From the NCBI RefSeq assembly GCF_013128195.2, contig NZ_CP053452.2, positions 8,928,001 through 8,992,000 on the forward strand: 64,000 nucleotides of DNA, given 5' to 3'. Under the pieces are notes generated by a model. The model saw only the letters and a program-made list of their open reading frames with translations, did no database searches and had not been told where the DNA came from. Position numbers and translations under genes: made by a program. Positions 8,844-18,214 of the stretch are shown here, in pieces (the stretch's first letter is position 1; every line of letters starts with the position of its first letter). This DNA is from Frigoriglobus tundricola. GTDB lineage: Bacteria; Planctomycetota; Planctomycetia; Gemmatales; Gemmataceae.

Positions 8844-9728
8844 ATGAACTCTCTTTCTCGACGCTCGTTTCTGGCGGCAACGGTGATTTCTCCCCTCGCC
8901 GTTTCGGCGCAACTCGCCAAAGTGGCAGCCGCCGAAGAGGCCGCGAAGTTCAAACTCGGCATTGTCACTTACAACGTGCCCAAAGACTGGAACCTGCCCA
9001 CGCTCCTGAAAGTGTGCAAGGAAGTTGGGATCGCGGCGGTCGAGTGCCGCACCACACACAAACACGGCGTGGAACCGAACCTGAGCGCCGAGCAGCGCGC
9101 AAATGTGAAGAAGCAGTTCGCGGACTCCGGCGTCGTCTTCTGGGGGTGCGGGAGCGTGTGCGAGTTCCACTCCGAAGACCCCGCTGTTGTGAAGAAAAAC
9201 ATTGAAGAGTGTAAGCTGTTCGTGAAGCTCGTGCAGGATATCGGTGGGCGCGGTGTCAAGGTCCGGCCCAACGGCGTGCCGAAGGGCGCGGACGAGCAGA
9301 AGACCTTCGAGCAAATCGGCAAGGCGCTCCGGGAGTGTGGCGAAGCCGCGGCCGATGCGGGCATCGAAATCTGCGTCGAGGTCCACGGCCCCGTCACGCA
9401 GATTCCCAGGAACATGAAGGCCATCATGGAAGCTTGCGGTCACAAATCGGTTGGCGTGACCTGGAACTCGAACGCGACCGACGTGCAAAAAGGATCGGTC
9501 GCAAGCTCCTTCGACCTCCTGAAGCCGTGGATCCGGTCGTGTCACATCAACGAGCTGGAGAACGACGCTAAGGGCACCTACCCGTACCGCGAGCTGTTCA
9601 AGCTGCTCCGCGGAATCGGTTACGACCGGTACACGATGTGCGAGGTCGGGAAGTCCTTCGATGTGGAGGCCGGCACCGCATTTCTGAAGGGCTACAAGGC
9701 CCTGTGGGACAAGCTGGTAAGTAGTTGA
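8844..9728 (+). CDS. TAT-exported sugar phosphate isomerase/epimerase-like protein
   Basis: A 294-residue protein. The N-terminus carries a twin-arginine signal (SRRSFLAATVISPLAV) ending near AKVAAAEE. The rest is an AP-endonuclease-2-like TIM barrel: KLGIVTYNVPKDW at strand 1, IAAVECRTTHKHG, GVVFWGCGS, GGRGVKVRPNG, IEICVEVHGP with a metal-type Glu/His pair, VGVTWNSNAT, RSCHINELE, and YTMCEVGKS near the end. These acidic and His positions resemble the metal site of xylose-isomerase-like barrels. Planctomycetes encode many exported members, often of unknown substrate. The gene stands alone; a perfect hairpin follows at 9746-9786. Confidence 0.8.
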   Translation: MNSLSRRSFLAATVISPLAVSAQLAKVAAAEEAAKFKLGIVTYNVPKDWNLPTLLKVCKEVGIAAVECRTTHKHGVEPNLSAEQRANVKKQFADSGVVFWGCGSVCEFHSEDPAVVKKNIEECKLFVKLVQDIGGRGVKVRPNGVPKGADEQKTFEQIGKALRECGEAAADAGIEICVEVHGPVTQIPRNMKAIMEACGHKSVGVTWNSNATDVQKGSVASSFDLLKPWIRSCHINELENDAKGTYPYRELFKLLRGIGYDRYTMCEVGKSFDVEAGTAFLKGYKALWDKLVSS

Positions 9729-9745
9729 ACCGAGGTGTTCTACAG

Positions 9746-9786
9746 AGCGGCCACAGATCGCGCCGAGGGCGCGATCTGTGGCCGCT
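9746..9786. terminator. Perfect 18-bp hairpin between convergent genes
   Basis: Bases 9746-9763 pair perfectly with 9769-9786 around a 5-base loop. The hairpin lies between the stop of the TIM-barrel gene (9728, +) and the stop of the lipoprotein gene (9823, -). It is a likely bidirectional terminator, although neither side has a strong T run. Confidence 0.6.
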
Positions 9787-9822
9787 GGTTCGTTGTCCGC
9801 TATCGAAGTCCGGCCGACCCGG

Positions 9823-11139
9823 TCACGGCGCCTTTTTCGGAGCACTCAGATCCAGTTCGGCCACCTTGCCCGCAACAACTTCAACCGTGCGGCGTTCGGT
9901 CCCGACCCGGACCTCGTACTTGCCCGGGGCGAGGTTCTTGACGACCGCTTTCCCGCCGATCAATGCGACCTCCTGGCGCACCACCTGGAACGCGACCGCC
10001 TGGAAGAGTGACTCCTCCAGAGCCGGCTTGTTCGGATCATCCACCGGAGCCAGAAGCACCTTGTCCGTCGCTCCGGGCGCGGCGTTGACCTCGACCCCGC
10101 CGGTCTTTGTCGCGTCGAGAACAAAGTGTTCGGTGAGCGCGCCGCCGGCCGGCACGTCCACCCACTTCCAGACCGCCGGACCGCCAGCCACCGCGGCGGA
10201 GAGCAGGTAACGACCGGGCGGCAACTTCAGGTGTTCGTACCGGAACGGCCGGCCCTTCCCGTCGCCCGCGATCAAACGACTCGCGCGCGGCCTGTCGCTG
10301 TCGTCCGGGAGCCAGCGCGCCTCGGCTTCTGGTGCCGGGTCGAACCCGAGTTGCAGTTCCTTGAAGATCGGCCCCGCCGAGTTGAAGCCGGCGTACCCGA
10401 CCCGCACTTCCGCACCCGCTTGCGTCCCGGTCACGGTCACCGTGCCGGTCACGTACGGCGCGTCGTCCGGACCCGGGCGTTCGGTGTGGGGCCGGAAGTA
10501 GTCGGCCGTGAACGTGCCCGCGAGAACTGTCTTCTTCGCGTCCGGGATGCTGAGGTACACCTTCCCGGTCACCTTCCCGTCCTTGCGCGGTCCGAGTTCG
10601 AGCGACAGGGCGTAGCCCCCCGGGTAGAGCTGGATCGCCTTGCCCTCGTCTTCGAGCCAGATCTCGGGCACGAGCGGACCGGGCTCGGACTCCAACCGCA
10701 CCTTCCAGGTGCGCCCGAGAATGGGCTGGGCCGGTTTCTCGGCGGTGGGCGCGGGCGTGAGTTTCAACGACACCTTCCGTTCAACGGTCGTCGTGCCGGC
10801 CTTCAGCGTCCGAAAAACCAGCTCTCCGGTCTCGATCAGCACCTCGGGTGTCACGTCAACACCGCCAATGCTCCCACGCACCGCCGTCGTCGGAACGACG
10901 TGTTTATCCGGGTCGCCTTCCCACACCGGCCCCTTCGGCGCCTCGGCTTTCGGTACGGAATCCGCCATCTCCGCCTTCGGCGGAGGTGCCGGATCGGGGT
11001 TCGGTGACGGAGCGGGCGGCGTCGGAGTCGGTTCACCCTCTAGCGCCACCTTCGGCAACGGCTGGTCCGACCCCGACCCACAACCGAGCGCGACCACCAG
11101 CCCGAGCGCGAGCGCGACCCCGAATACTGTCCGTGGCAT
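9823..11139 (-). CDS. Large secreted lipoprotein, function unknown
   Basis: A 438-residue protein from the ATG at 11139, which has GGGAG 8 bases upstream on the minus strand; the longer ORF to 11229 adds only a low-quality leader. The signal MPRTVFGVALALGLVVALGC ends in a lipobox Cys. A Pro-rich linker follows (residues ~30-65, PTPTPPAPSPNPDPAPPP). The mature domain is strand-rich, with segments such as GRYLLSAAVAGG and a C-terminal APGKYEVRVGTERRTVEV, which looks like a small carnitine-type or PEGA/CarboxypepD-like beta-sandwich. No catalytic motif is visible. An envelope-anchored structural or binding role is an inference. Upstream on the same strand is a P-loop kinase gene 278 bases away, so an operon is uncertain. 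Confidence 0.65.
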   Translation of the reverse strand: MPRTVFGVALALGLVVALGCGSGSDQPLPKVALEGEPTPTPPAPSPNPDPAPPPKAEMADSVPKAEAPKGPVWEGDPDKHVVPTTAVRGSIGGVDVTPEVLIETGELVFRTLKAGTTTVERKVSLKLTPAPTAEKPAQPILGRTWKVRLESEPGPLVPEIWLEDEGKAIQLYPGGYALSLELGPRKDGKVTGKVYLSIPDAKKTVLAGTFTADYFRPHTERPGPDDAPYVTGTVTVTGTQAGAEVRVGYAGFNSAGPIFKELQLGFDPAPEAEARWLPDDSDRPRASRLIAGDGKGRPFRYEHLKLPPGRYLLSAAVAGGPAVWKWVDVPAGGALTEHFVLDATKTGGVEVNAAPGATDKVLLAPVDDPNKPALEESLFQAVAFQVVRQEVALIGGKAVVKNLAPGKYEVRVGTERRTVEVVAGKVAELDLSAPKKAP

Positions 11140-11417
11140 CGTTCCACTCCCTCTCGCAGAACTGAACTCGGAACGCGGAACGACCGACGCGCGGGCGGCT
11201 TCTGAACCGATTTCCCGTTCCGCTTTCACACGGGAGTAGACCCAGAACGGCGAATTCGTGCAACACGAACAGCACGCCGTTCGGAAAGTCGGTCACGAGC
11301 GGGCGGCTCGCGACGGAAGCTCATTGACTGATGCGATTTCTGGCCGTCGAGGTGTTTCGAGTATGCCGTTCTCGTGCCGGAGAATCCGATCACGGAGAAA
11401 AAAGAGACGTTCCCCCT

Positions 11418-11939
11418 TCACTCAGAGATGTAAGCTCTTGCCCGGTCCACGCACTCTTCCGGCGGAATCGCCCCCGTGTCCAACGTGAGTCGAGGAACAT
11501 TGAGTGCGACCGCAGCGGCCTTAACGCGGTGGTAGAGGTCCGGCGTCCGGTTGCGGGCGAGATGCGCCCCCGCAGCGTGGTCCGTGGTGAGCCGTGCGCG
11601 GGCCACTTCGTCGGAGCACACGCACTCGATCAGACGGAAGGGTTGGCCCAATGTCGCTGCGAGTTCGACCGGAGCGTCGAGTTGCCCCGGCTTGAGAAAC
11701 GTGCGGCCGTCGAGGATCACGTTCATGTTCGGGTGCGCGCCGAGGACGTACCGCGCGGCGTCATACACCGCGGACATGGCGATCTCGTCTTGCGCGGCGG
11801 AGTAGTCCAGCACGTTCGGTGGGAACAGGGCGGCCCGTACCACATCTTTCGAGAGGATCGTACCGCCCGCTTCGTCTGTGAGCCTGGCGGCGAGTGTACT
11901 CTTGCCCGTTCCCGGGAGCCCCGCCAGCACGATCAGCAC
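11418..11939 (-). CDS. Small P-loop kinase (AAA/zeta-type ATP-binding protein)
   Basis: A 173-residue cytoplasmic protein. The Walker A motif GLPGTGKST is at residues 7-15, right after strand 1 (MLIVLA). Then come SKDVVRAALF (acceptor-binding acidic residue), a Walker B-like NVILDGRTF near 75, and an Arg-rich lid region (DEVARARLTTDH ... ARNRTPDLYHRV). This is the layout of small P-loop kinases such as gluconate/shikimate-kinase-like and zeta-like enzymes that phosphorylate a small molecule or RNA end. I see no antitoxin gene beside it, so a toxin role is not supported. The substrate cannot be named. Confidence 0.75.
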   Translation of the reverse strand: MLIVLAGLPGTGKSTLAARLTDEAGGTILSKDVVRAALFPPNVLDYSAAQDEIAMSAVYDAARYVLGAHPNMNVILDGRTFLKPGQLDAPVELAATLGQPFRLIECVCSDEVARARLTTDHAAGAHLARNRTPDLYHRVKAAAVALNVPRLTLDTGAIPPEECVDRARAYISE

Positions 11940-12082
11940 GCTGGAAACCTCATGAGAGTATTAAGCTTTCCGGACACATGTCCCCGGCAGCAGATCGAGG
12001 AGGCGCGAATATTCGTCTGAAGTGGTCGCTGTCAACTGGGTGGGCGTCACGGATCGGACTCACCCACCTCGGGCGGTCGGGT

Positions 12083-12154
12083 CGGACGAAAAAACGGAAA
12101 AGCCTCTCGGGAAACTCGGCGGCTCACTTCCGCAAACGGACGCGCCCGAGAGGC
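12083..12154 (-). terminator. Rho-independent-like terminator of lipoprotein gene
   Basis: On the minus strand, 12154-12145 pairs with 12111-12102 (10 bp, long loop). TTTT and then TTTTTT (complement of 12083-12101) follow within about 15 bases. It lies 17 bases beyond the stop of the small lipoprotein gene. It is one of the few hairpins in the window with a clear T tract. Confidence 0.6.
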
Positions 12155-12170
12155 CGGGGTCACTAAGCAG

Positions 12171-12368
12171 TTACGGATCGAGAGTCGTTCCCTCAGACTT
12201 GGCGACCTTTCCGCCCTTGGTGCGGCCCTTCGGCGCGTCGCCCTTGGGCGCATCCACTGCACCCGCGCCCGGCGTTTTGGTATTGAGAACTGCCGGTTTC
12301 GTGGGTTCACTGCCGCATCCTATCACGAACCCGAGCACAAGACACACCGGCAAAAGGACACGACGCAT
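12171..12368 (-). CDS. Small lipoprotein downstream of DUF1559 protein
   Basis: A protein of about 65 residues. The ATG at 12368 is preferred over GTG 12380 because GAGG lies 6 bases upstream of it. MRRVLLPVCLVLGFVIGC is a lipoprotein signal ending in the lipidated Cys. The mature part is Gly/Lys/Pro-rich (DAPKGDAPKGRTKGGK) and probably unstructured. Small lipoproteins directly downstream of a DUF1559 gene are common in planctomycetes. The pair here is separated by 193 bases that contain a long hairpin. The function is unknown. Confidence 0.7.
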   Translation of the reverse strand: MRRVLLPVCLVLGFVIGCGSEPTKPAVLNTKTPGAGAVDAPKGDAPKGRTKGGKVAKSEGTTLDP

Positions 12369-12409
12369 ATCAAGCCTCACTCATGTTAATACGAATAGAA
12401 AACGGAGAT

Positions 12410-12466
12410 CGGCCCGACGGGCTTGCCCGGAGCGAATGTCCGCTCAGGGGCAAGCCCGTCGGGCCG
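12410..12466. other. 19-bp hairpin between DUF1559 and lipoprotein genes
   Basis: Bases 12410-12428 pair perfectly with 12448-12466. The 19-base loop contains a further 5-bp stem (12430-12434 with 12441-12445). It sits 96 bases past the DUF1559 stop and 42 bases before the lipoprotein start, so it could be a partial terminator setting unequal expression, or a dispersed palindrome. Confidence 0.5.
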
Positions 12467-12561
12467 GACAAATAATACGGAGATCACCTTAGTGGCTCGG
12501 ACGGACTCGCTTAAAGGGCGATCAATCTCGAGTCGCGCCGCGCCACTCTTACACGAGCGGG

Positions 12562-13575
12562 TTACCAGTCGGACCCCGGGATGTCACCGTCCTTTGCCGT
12601 GTTCACCGCGATCCAGGTTCCCACGGAGACGCCCGCAGACACGGAACGACCGCTCCCGTCGGCCATGCCGACCAGGACGACAGCCGTGTGGCCCGCGTTG
12701 GGGACCGCGAAGTAGCACTGGCCAATGGGCGGCGCGATTTGCGGCACATAGCCGAACGGACTGCCGTTGGCCGAGCTGTAGTAGCCGTAAATGGGCCACT
12801 GGGCATGCCCCGCAGCGGCGCCTGGTTCGTTCCAGTCCCACAGGCACGCGCGAACGCCCCCCGTGGTGGAGCCGCCGCTGGGGAAACTGAAGTTGGTCGG
12901 GTCGCAGACCCCGATGCGCTCCGCAAACATCACCGTACCCGAAGTGCCGTCCGTGATCTGCACGATCGACATCGCCTTACTATTGAAGCCGTAGTCGTTG
13001 TTCGCGAAAATTTGGAAGTTACCCGCATAGTTTCCGATCGCCCAATTTGGTTGTGAGTCGCTATACGATCCGATGGAATTCTGTGTGTAGACACCATTTG
13101 ATGGCGCGGTCGCGTCCGAAGGGCACAGATACGTTTTGATCGGAACGGCCCCGATGAAGCTCGCGGTACCGAAGCCTGCTTCGCTGCTGTAGTACGGTGT
13201 CGAGGGCGGGTTAGGGATGCCAATCGAGCCCGTGTACTGGTTGATGCCACCGAGCGAGCTGTTGTAAAGGTTGCCCTGCTCAATGTACGGCAGCATGTGG
13301 AAGAACAGAGTGCCCCAGCCCGCGCCGCTTACCTGTGGTTGGCCCGGGTACCAGCCGTAGAAGTGAGGGAAGTAGCCGTTCGTGTCGTGGCAGTTGTGGG
13401 CGGCCAGACCCAACTGCTTGAGGTTGTTCGAACACTTCATGCGTGCCGCCGCTTCACGCACTTTTTGAACGGCGGGCAACAGCAGGCCGATGAGGATCGC
13501 GATAATCGCGATCACCACCAACAGCTCGATGAGGGTGAAGGCGCGTTGCGCCCCACGGCGTGGGCCGGAGTACAT
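12562..13575 (-). CDS. DUF1559 protein with type IV pilin-like N-terminus
   Basis: A 337-residue protein of the planctomycete DUF1559 family. The N-terminus has the prepilin-type cleavage/methylation motif: [19 protein letters not shown], with Glu +5 and a ~20-residue hydrophobic helix, followed by [20 protein letters not shown], the hallmark of the family. The body is Gly/Tyr/Asn-rich and probably a beta-rich pseudopilin head. Near the C-terminus, [18 protein letters not shown] matches the usual H-x(n)-DGS ending. The protein is exported through a type II secretion/pilus-like machinery and stays membrane-attached. Genomes of this group encode dozens of copies with unknown roles. The ATG at 13575 has GGAG upstream. 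It probably heads a transcript with the small lipoprotein gene. Confidence 0.92.
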   Translation of the reverse strand: MYSGPRRGAQRAFTLIELLVVIAIIAILIGLLLPAVQKVREAAARMKCSNNLKQLGLAAHNCHDTNGYFPHFYGWYPGQPQVSGAGWGTLFFHMLPYIEQGNLYNSSLGGINQYTGSIGIPNPPSTPYYSSEAGFGTASFIGAVPIKTYLCPSDATAPSNGVYTQNSIGSYSDSQPNWAIGNYAGNFQIFANNDYGFNSKAMSIVQITDGTSGTVMFAERIGVCDPTNFSFPSGGSTTGGVRACLWDWNEPGAAAGHAQWPIYGYYSSANGSPFGYVPQIAPPIGQCYFAVPNAGHTAVVLVGMADGSGRSVSAGVSVGTWIAVNTAKDGDIPGSDW

Positions 13576-13923
13576 GAGGGGGCTCCGAATAAGAAAAAAT
13601 AAACTAAGAACCAGAAGAAATCATCAACTCCATCAACAGGCACCGCTTCGAGTATAGGTGTCTGTTTTTGTTGATATTTCTGGGAGGGTTCCAAGTATGA
13701 TAATCTCCGCTCTTTACTCAGCAAGAGAATTCTGAGAATTTTCCCATTTTCTTCCTTCGTCGCTTCCGCACGTTGGTCCCGAGATTCTCCGCCCAGCTCG
13801 TGTTCGTTATGGTTGTGCAACGCCCCCGTCCGTATCACGACCGCCCGGCCATTGCGCTCCGACCGGCACGATTCGCCCTGGGCTCAGCAGACCGGTTGCG
13901 CGTTCCCGTTTCGAGCCGCTCTG
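13576..13923. other. AT-rich intergenic region between divergent genes
   Basis: This 348-base region separates the DUF1559 start (-) from the membrane protein start (+). Bases ~13585-13760 are clearly richer in A/T than the surroundings. They hold a TATACT on the minus strand (complement of 13651-13656), which could be a -10 element for DUF1559, but no convincing -35 is seen. In-frame sequence from 13813 upstream of the membrane protein looks non-coding. No RNA gene is recognised. Confidence 0.4.
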
Positions 13924-15777
13924 ATGTCTACCGCATGGTGCTTCTCGGTCGCGTTTCTGGTTCCCTGGGTCGTGGGCGTACCGGTCGCCTGGTTCACCCG
14001 CGGGTGCCGATCACTCCGGCCGCGCGATTGGCCCTGGGTCCCCTTTCTCGGACTGGCCGCGATCATTTGCCCGCTCCAGACCCTGAGCGTATTTGCCGAT
14101 CTCCCGCTCTCGCGGACGGTTACGTGGTTCTGGGGCGCAACGGGTGCGGCCTGGGCGGCCTTACTCGTGAGTAGGAACGGGCGCCGAAGCCTTCGCACCG
14201 TCCCGTGGCGGCTTCTCGCTCTCACACTGGCCGTTTACACGGGTCAAGGGGCCGGGGTGTTGGTGCGGGGTATCGAGGGGTACCGCGGGAATTTGAAATC
14301 GGATCAGTACCACTACGTCGTCCTCGCTCAGTTCCTCATGGAAGAACCCTTTTCGATCGAATGCTCGGATCTGGGCGACCGCCCCTGGCTGATCATGCCA
14401 CTCATCTTGAAGGCGGATCGCCTCGGTCAGTCCGTCGCCCACGGCTTTATCGCGATCACCGCCGGACGCGACGCTCTCGACACATTTTTCCCCGCGCTCC
14501 TACTCGGCCCCGGTCTCATGGTCCCGGCCGTTTTCCTGCTGGGCGGCCAGTGCGGCCTCTCCCGGCGCTGGACCGTGTGGGCCGCCCTGGCCGCCGCGCT
14601 GGCACCGGGGGTCGAGATCCCGGTGAGCTATTGCTACCTCTCCCAAGCCCTGGGCGACTCGGCCCTGATCGCTTTCATGGCCGGTGTGATCCGGCTCGCC
14701 CGCGGGGGCGATTGGAGAGCGCTACCGGGAACGATGGGAACGCTCGTGTTGGGCTTCTCTGTGTACACCGAGTTCGTGCCCCTCTTCGCCGGGACGGCCG
14801 GAGCGGCACTCGTTCTGGGCGTTCTCCGAAGGCACGTTCGTCCTTTGCGGGCGGCGGGCGTGGCGGCCGCGCTGGTGCTGTCTCTGGGGCTCAATCCGGC
14901 CGCGGCATCCGGCGCTCGAACGGTTTGGAAGCGGGGGACCACCGCAGGTGTTCAAATGAACACGGGGCACCGGACCGCGTTATGGGTGTCGGCGGTTTGG
15001 GTGCATTTTGATAAGGCCGGCTCGATGGCGCGCCGCACTGTCACCACCTATTCGCACGCGTTCGTGTACGGGAGCGAGGTCGCCGCTTTGTTCGGGGGCC
15101 TGGCACTCGTCAACCGTGCCCTGCGCTCACGCCGGCGGCTGCTTCCCTCACTCGCAAGTGTTTCCCTGCTCGTTCCGCCGGCCCTCCTCTGGCTGGGTCG
15201 CCCGGAAGCCGCCTACGCCGTTGGCAAACTGATTCTGACCCTCACGCCCGTCTTGATTCTGTTCATTGCTTGTGGGGCCGACGCCCTGGAACGCCGGTGG
15301 CCGACTCGGCGGGGCCGCCGGGTCGTGAGAGCCCTTGGGACGGGGCTGCTGGCTGTGCTGATCGCTCAGAGCGGTATGGAGCAGTGGACGTGGTTGCGCG
15401 GGGGCCGAGACGTCGGGCCGGCGCGGGCCTGGAACGAACCGGACTTGCAACAACTGTGTCGCGTGCTGAGCGAACACGCCCCATCGGATGTGGTTATCGT
15501 TTTGCCCGGGGACGGCGGGGATACTGAACCGGCCGTTGAGAGCGGCGCGCTGTGTTACTTCGGCCGACACCACCGCATTCGGCTCGTGCCCCCGTTGCGA
15601 ATTTGGATGGTGGACCTCCCCGATCTCAAAGGCTACCCCCACACGACGCTTGAGGGCTTACGGGCGGGCTCGTTCGTGGTAACGCGGCGGAGTGGACCGG
15701 CGCTGCGGGTCCAAGCTCAGGACGTGTTGTTCGAGAACCAAAGCTACCGGCTCGTTCGGATCGATAGGGTCGAATGA
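13924..15777 (+). CDS. Polytopic membrane protein, GT-C-like, function unknown
   Basis: A 617-residue protein. The ATG at 13924 is chosen because it begins directly at a hydrophobic segment (MSTAWCFSVAFLVPWVVGV); the frame is open back to 13813. About 11-13 transmembrane segments run to residue ~500 (for example LGLAAIICPL, LLGPGLMVPAVFLLGG, AALVLGVL, LILTLTPVLILFIACG). An acidic/aromatic loop lies after the third or fourth segment (LKSDQYHYVVLAQFL). A soluble C-terminal domain of ~110 residues follows (SDVVIVLPGDGGD ... FENQSYRLVRID). The plan resembles GT-C glycosyltransferases and O-antigen-type enzymes, but I see no decisive motif. No Shine-Dalgarno is obvious. Confidence 0.65.
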   Translation: MSTAWCFSVAFLVPWVVGVPVAWFTRGCRSLRPRDWPWVPFLGLAAIICPLQTLSVFADLPLSRTVTWFWGATGAAWAALLVSRNGRRSLRTVPWRLLALTLAVYTGQGAGVLVRGIEGYRGNLKSDQYHYVVLAQFLMEEPFSIECSDLGDRPWLIMPLILKADRLGQSVAHGFIAITAGRDALDTFFPALLLGPGLMVPAVFLLGGQCGLSRRWTVWAALAAALAPGVEIPVSYCYLSQALGDSALIAFMAGVIRLARGGDWRALPGTMGTLVLGFSVYTEFVPLFAGTAGAALVLGVLRRHVRPLRAAGVAAALVLSLGLNPAAASGARTVWKRGTTAGVQMNTGHRTALWVSAVWVHFDKAGSMARRTVTTYSHAFVYGSEVAALFGGLALVNRALRSRRRLLPSLASVSLLVPPALLWLGRPEAAYAVGKLILTLTPVLILFIACGADALERRWPTRRGRRVVRALGTGLLAVLIAQSGMEQWTWLRGGRDVGPARAWNEPDLQQLCRVLSEHAPSDVVIVLPGDGGDTEPAVESGALCYFGRHHRIRLVPPLRIWMVDLPDLKGYPHTTLEGLRAGSFVVTRRSGPALRVQAQDVLFENQSYRLVRIDRVE

Positions 15778-15908
15778 GGGTGACCGATGAAACAGTTCGT
15801 GCCTCAATCACTTTCCCGGTCGTGATCGAGCCAGCGAGCGGGCGTGAGCCCGCCGCTCGCGTGCCGGCCCAAGCACCGGCGCGCATACCGCTCGCGCGAC
15901 GGCCGAAG

Positions 15909-17828
15909 CTACTTCTTCGGTGCCTCGCGCAAGAGCCTAACACGGGTTTTACCGACGGGCACCGCTCCGACGAACCCGAAGAGCATTTCGTCGGTCGTTT
16001 CCTCACCGTAGGTAACGAGCTTCGGCGGATTGCGGGGGTTGTTCGGGTTCTTCGAGGAGTTGTCGTAAACTGCCTCGATGTCCAACCGCGTCCCGGCCTT
16101 CGCGACGATCGGCTTCGCCAGCCAGTAGGATTCCTGCCAGTTGTAGTCCCACTTCGCGATGTCGAGGAGGACCTGCGTCTCACCGCCGGGCGGCGTCATA
16201 CTGATCTTCACGCTCTTGCCGAGCAGGTGCATGTGCGGCATGAGGCTGTAGAGGGTCGCGTCGGCGCTGAGCCAACCGGACCCCTTGATGACATGATCGG
16301 ACTGCCCCGGGAGGATGAACGCCCACCGCATCATGCCCGTGATGAGGAGCGTGTTCCACGGCTTCTCGACCGGCTTCTTGGCGAAGTACAGACCGATCTT
16401 CGTGCGGTCCTTTTCCGGCTTACCCGTTCGGTGATAATGGACCTGGAGGATGATGTCGGAGTCTTTCGGGAGCAGGATGCCGGACCCCTCGGGGAGCGGA
16501 GTTCCGAGCTGCCCCGGCGCCCAGCCGCCGAGCCCGCCGACCGCGGGCACGTCCTTGCGGGGTGCGTCGGCGGGGTTCGGGATGAAGCCGATGCCCATCG
16601 CCACGGAATAACCCGGCCCCTTGTCCGACTCGTCGGTGTTTTTCTTCCGGTTCTGCTCGGCGTGTTCGAGCTTTCGGGCCTTCCCGGTCGTGTCGAAGTA
16701 GTTGAGCGTGTGGTGAACGACACTCGCGTTGCCCGGCTTCACCTCGTACCCAACAACGTACTTGTCTTCTGACAGTCCCGTCGGAATGACGAAGCAGCGG
16801 AACGTGTCCTTACCCGTGGCACCGACGTGGAAGTCCTCCGGCACGGTCACGACCAGATCCGGCTCACCGAGCCGCCAGCCGTCGGTAAACTTTGCGGGTG
16901 CCGGCGCGTCTTTCGGGTCCCCTTCGGGGCAGCCGCCCTTCTCCCACGCGGCCAGCGTGTCGATCTCGCGGAGCGTCAGCGCGCGGGCGTTGGCGAACTC
17001 GACCCCGCCGACCGGCTTCCACGGCGGCATCTCCTTGTTCTGCGTGTAGTGAACGATGTCCGACGCCCACGTGACCGCCTGCTTGTAGTTCATGAGGGCG
17101 AACGGTCCGACGTCGCCCGGCCGGTGGCAGCTCTGGCAGTGCTTCTGAATGATGGGGGCCACGTCACGGAAATAGGTGACGGCGTCCGACGTGACTTTCC
17201 GCTCCTTCGGGTCGATGTGGCAGCCGATCGCGCGGGTCGCGGCCGCGGGCACGTCTTTTCCGGCCACGAGCGCGTCAAGAGCCGCCTTGAGGTCGTGTTC
17301 GGTGACCTGCGGGTTCCTCTTCAGCCGGCCGGAGTACGCGTTGTCGATGCGCCCGCGGTACCGCAGGACGAGGTTGTGGTCGAGAACGAACGCTTCCGGC
17401 GTCACGGTCGCTTTGAACGCTTCGGCCGCGACGTATTTGCTGTCGGAGAGCACGGGGAACGGATAGTCGAACTCGGCCGCCTTCTTCGCGACCTTCGCCG
17501 CATCATCGCCGGTCGGCACAAACGCGACGAACCCGACGCCCTTCTCGGCGTACCGCTTGTGCAGGGCGGCGAGGGTGCTGCAGTAACTGTTCGAGACGGG
17601 GCAATCGAAGGACAGGAACACAACGACGGTCGCAGTCTTCCCGGCGTGATCCTTGAGGGCGGAGGGTTTCCCCGACGCGTCGGTGAACGACACGTTCTCG
17701 ATGGTCTTGTTCAGCCGGTCCGTGCTGGGCGCCGGGTCCGCGCCGGTCACTTCTGCGCGAAAGCCGAGGACTGCGACGATGAGGGCAAGTGAAGCGATTG
17801 CGCAAGCGAACTGAGCCGAGCGAACCAT
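15909..17828 (-). CDS. Redoxin + cytochrome c + Cu-monooxygenase-like fusion
   Basis: A 639-residue exported protein from the ATG at 17828 (GGAGG 7 bases upstream), with signal peptide MVRSAQFACAIASLALIVA. Three modules follow. Residues ~35-180 are an AhpC/TSA-like thioredoxin fold with FLSFDCPVSNSYC at the active site. Residues ~220-300 are a mono-haem cytochrome c-like segment (IIQKHCQSCHRPGDVGPFAL) ending in TLAAWEKGGCPEGD. Residues ~320-639 resemble the two copper type II, ascorbate-dependent monooxygenase domains, with His-rich sites HHTLNYF, ILQVHYHRTG and LMPHMHLLG, plus a late DEMLFGF. The fusion is recurrent in planctomycetes; the reaction is not known to me. It should act in the periplasm. 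It is apparently monocistronic. Confidence 0.8.
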   Translation of the reverse strand: MVRSAQFACAIASLALIVAVLGFRAEVTGADPAPSTDRLNKTIENVSFTDASGKPSALKDHAGKTATVVVFLSFDCPVSNSYCSTLAALHKRYAEKGVGFVAFVPTGDDAAKVAKKAAEFDYPFPVLSDSKYVAAEAFKATVTPEAFVLDHNLVLRYRGRIDNAYSGRLKRNPQVTEHDLKAALDALVAGKDVPAAATRAIGCHIDPKERKVTSDAVTYFRDVAPIIQKHCQSCHRPGDVGPFALMNYKQAVTWASDIVHYTQNKEMPPWKPVGGVEFANARALTLREIDTLAAWEKGGCPEGDPKDAPAPAKFTDGWRLGEPDLVVTVPEDFHVGATGKDTFRCFVIPTGLSEDKYVVGYEVKPGNASVVHHTLNYFDTTGKARKLEHAEQNRKKNTDESDKGPGYSVAMGIGFIPNPADAPRKDVPAVGGLGGWAPGQLGTPLPEGSGILLPKDSDIILQVHYHRTGKPEKDRTKIGLYFAKKPVEKPWNTLLITGMMRWAFILPGQSDHVIKGSGWLSADATLYSLMPHMHLLGKSVKISMTPPGGETQVLLDIAKWDYNWQESYWLAKPIVAKAGTRLDIEAVYDNSSKNPNNPRNPPKLVTYGEETTDEMLFGFVGAVPVGKTRVRLLREAPKK

Positions 17829-18214
17829 CCGCGAACCTCCACCGAGCCGCGACGGCGTAATGAGGTGGTGCCGACCGCATGCCGTCATCATACCGCACGG
17901 GGGCAAGGGGTGATGAGGAGTTGCAGTGGGTTAACGCGAACAATCGGTTGTGGAGAAGAAGTGAGGACCGACCCCGCTTGCGACTTCGAAAGAGGTTGTC
18001 GCCCGATCGTACCATCAGGGATGACGGGAGCGCCACACGGCCGCACACCTTGCGCCACAACCTGAGCGGGCTGCGGCGCTTCGCGCTGTTCCGGCTCGAG
18101 CGCCACACAACGACGGACGGCACCGCGGCAGAAGGATCCGATGCCTCTTGAGCGCCGCGTTCCTCCCCGAAGCCCTTGCCCCACTACGACCTGAAGCGCG
18201 CTGGCGGTGCCCGG
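17829..18214. other. Intergenic region without recognisable gene
   Basis: These 386 bases lie upstream of the redoxin fusion (-) and downstream of the next minus-strand gene. Frames here give only short Arg/Ser-rich translations typical of non-coding GC-rich DNA. No clear hairpin, promoter or RNA is seen. It probably contains the promoter of the redoxin fusion. Confidence 0.5.

Noticed and set aside
11418-11939. Zeta-type toxin of a toxin-antitoxin system
   Set aside because: The P-loop kinase fold fits, but no antitoxin-sized gene overlaps or adjoins it, and such kinases are common outside these systems.
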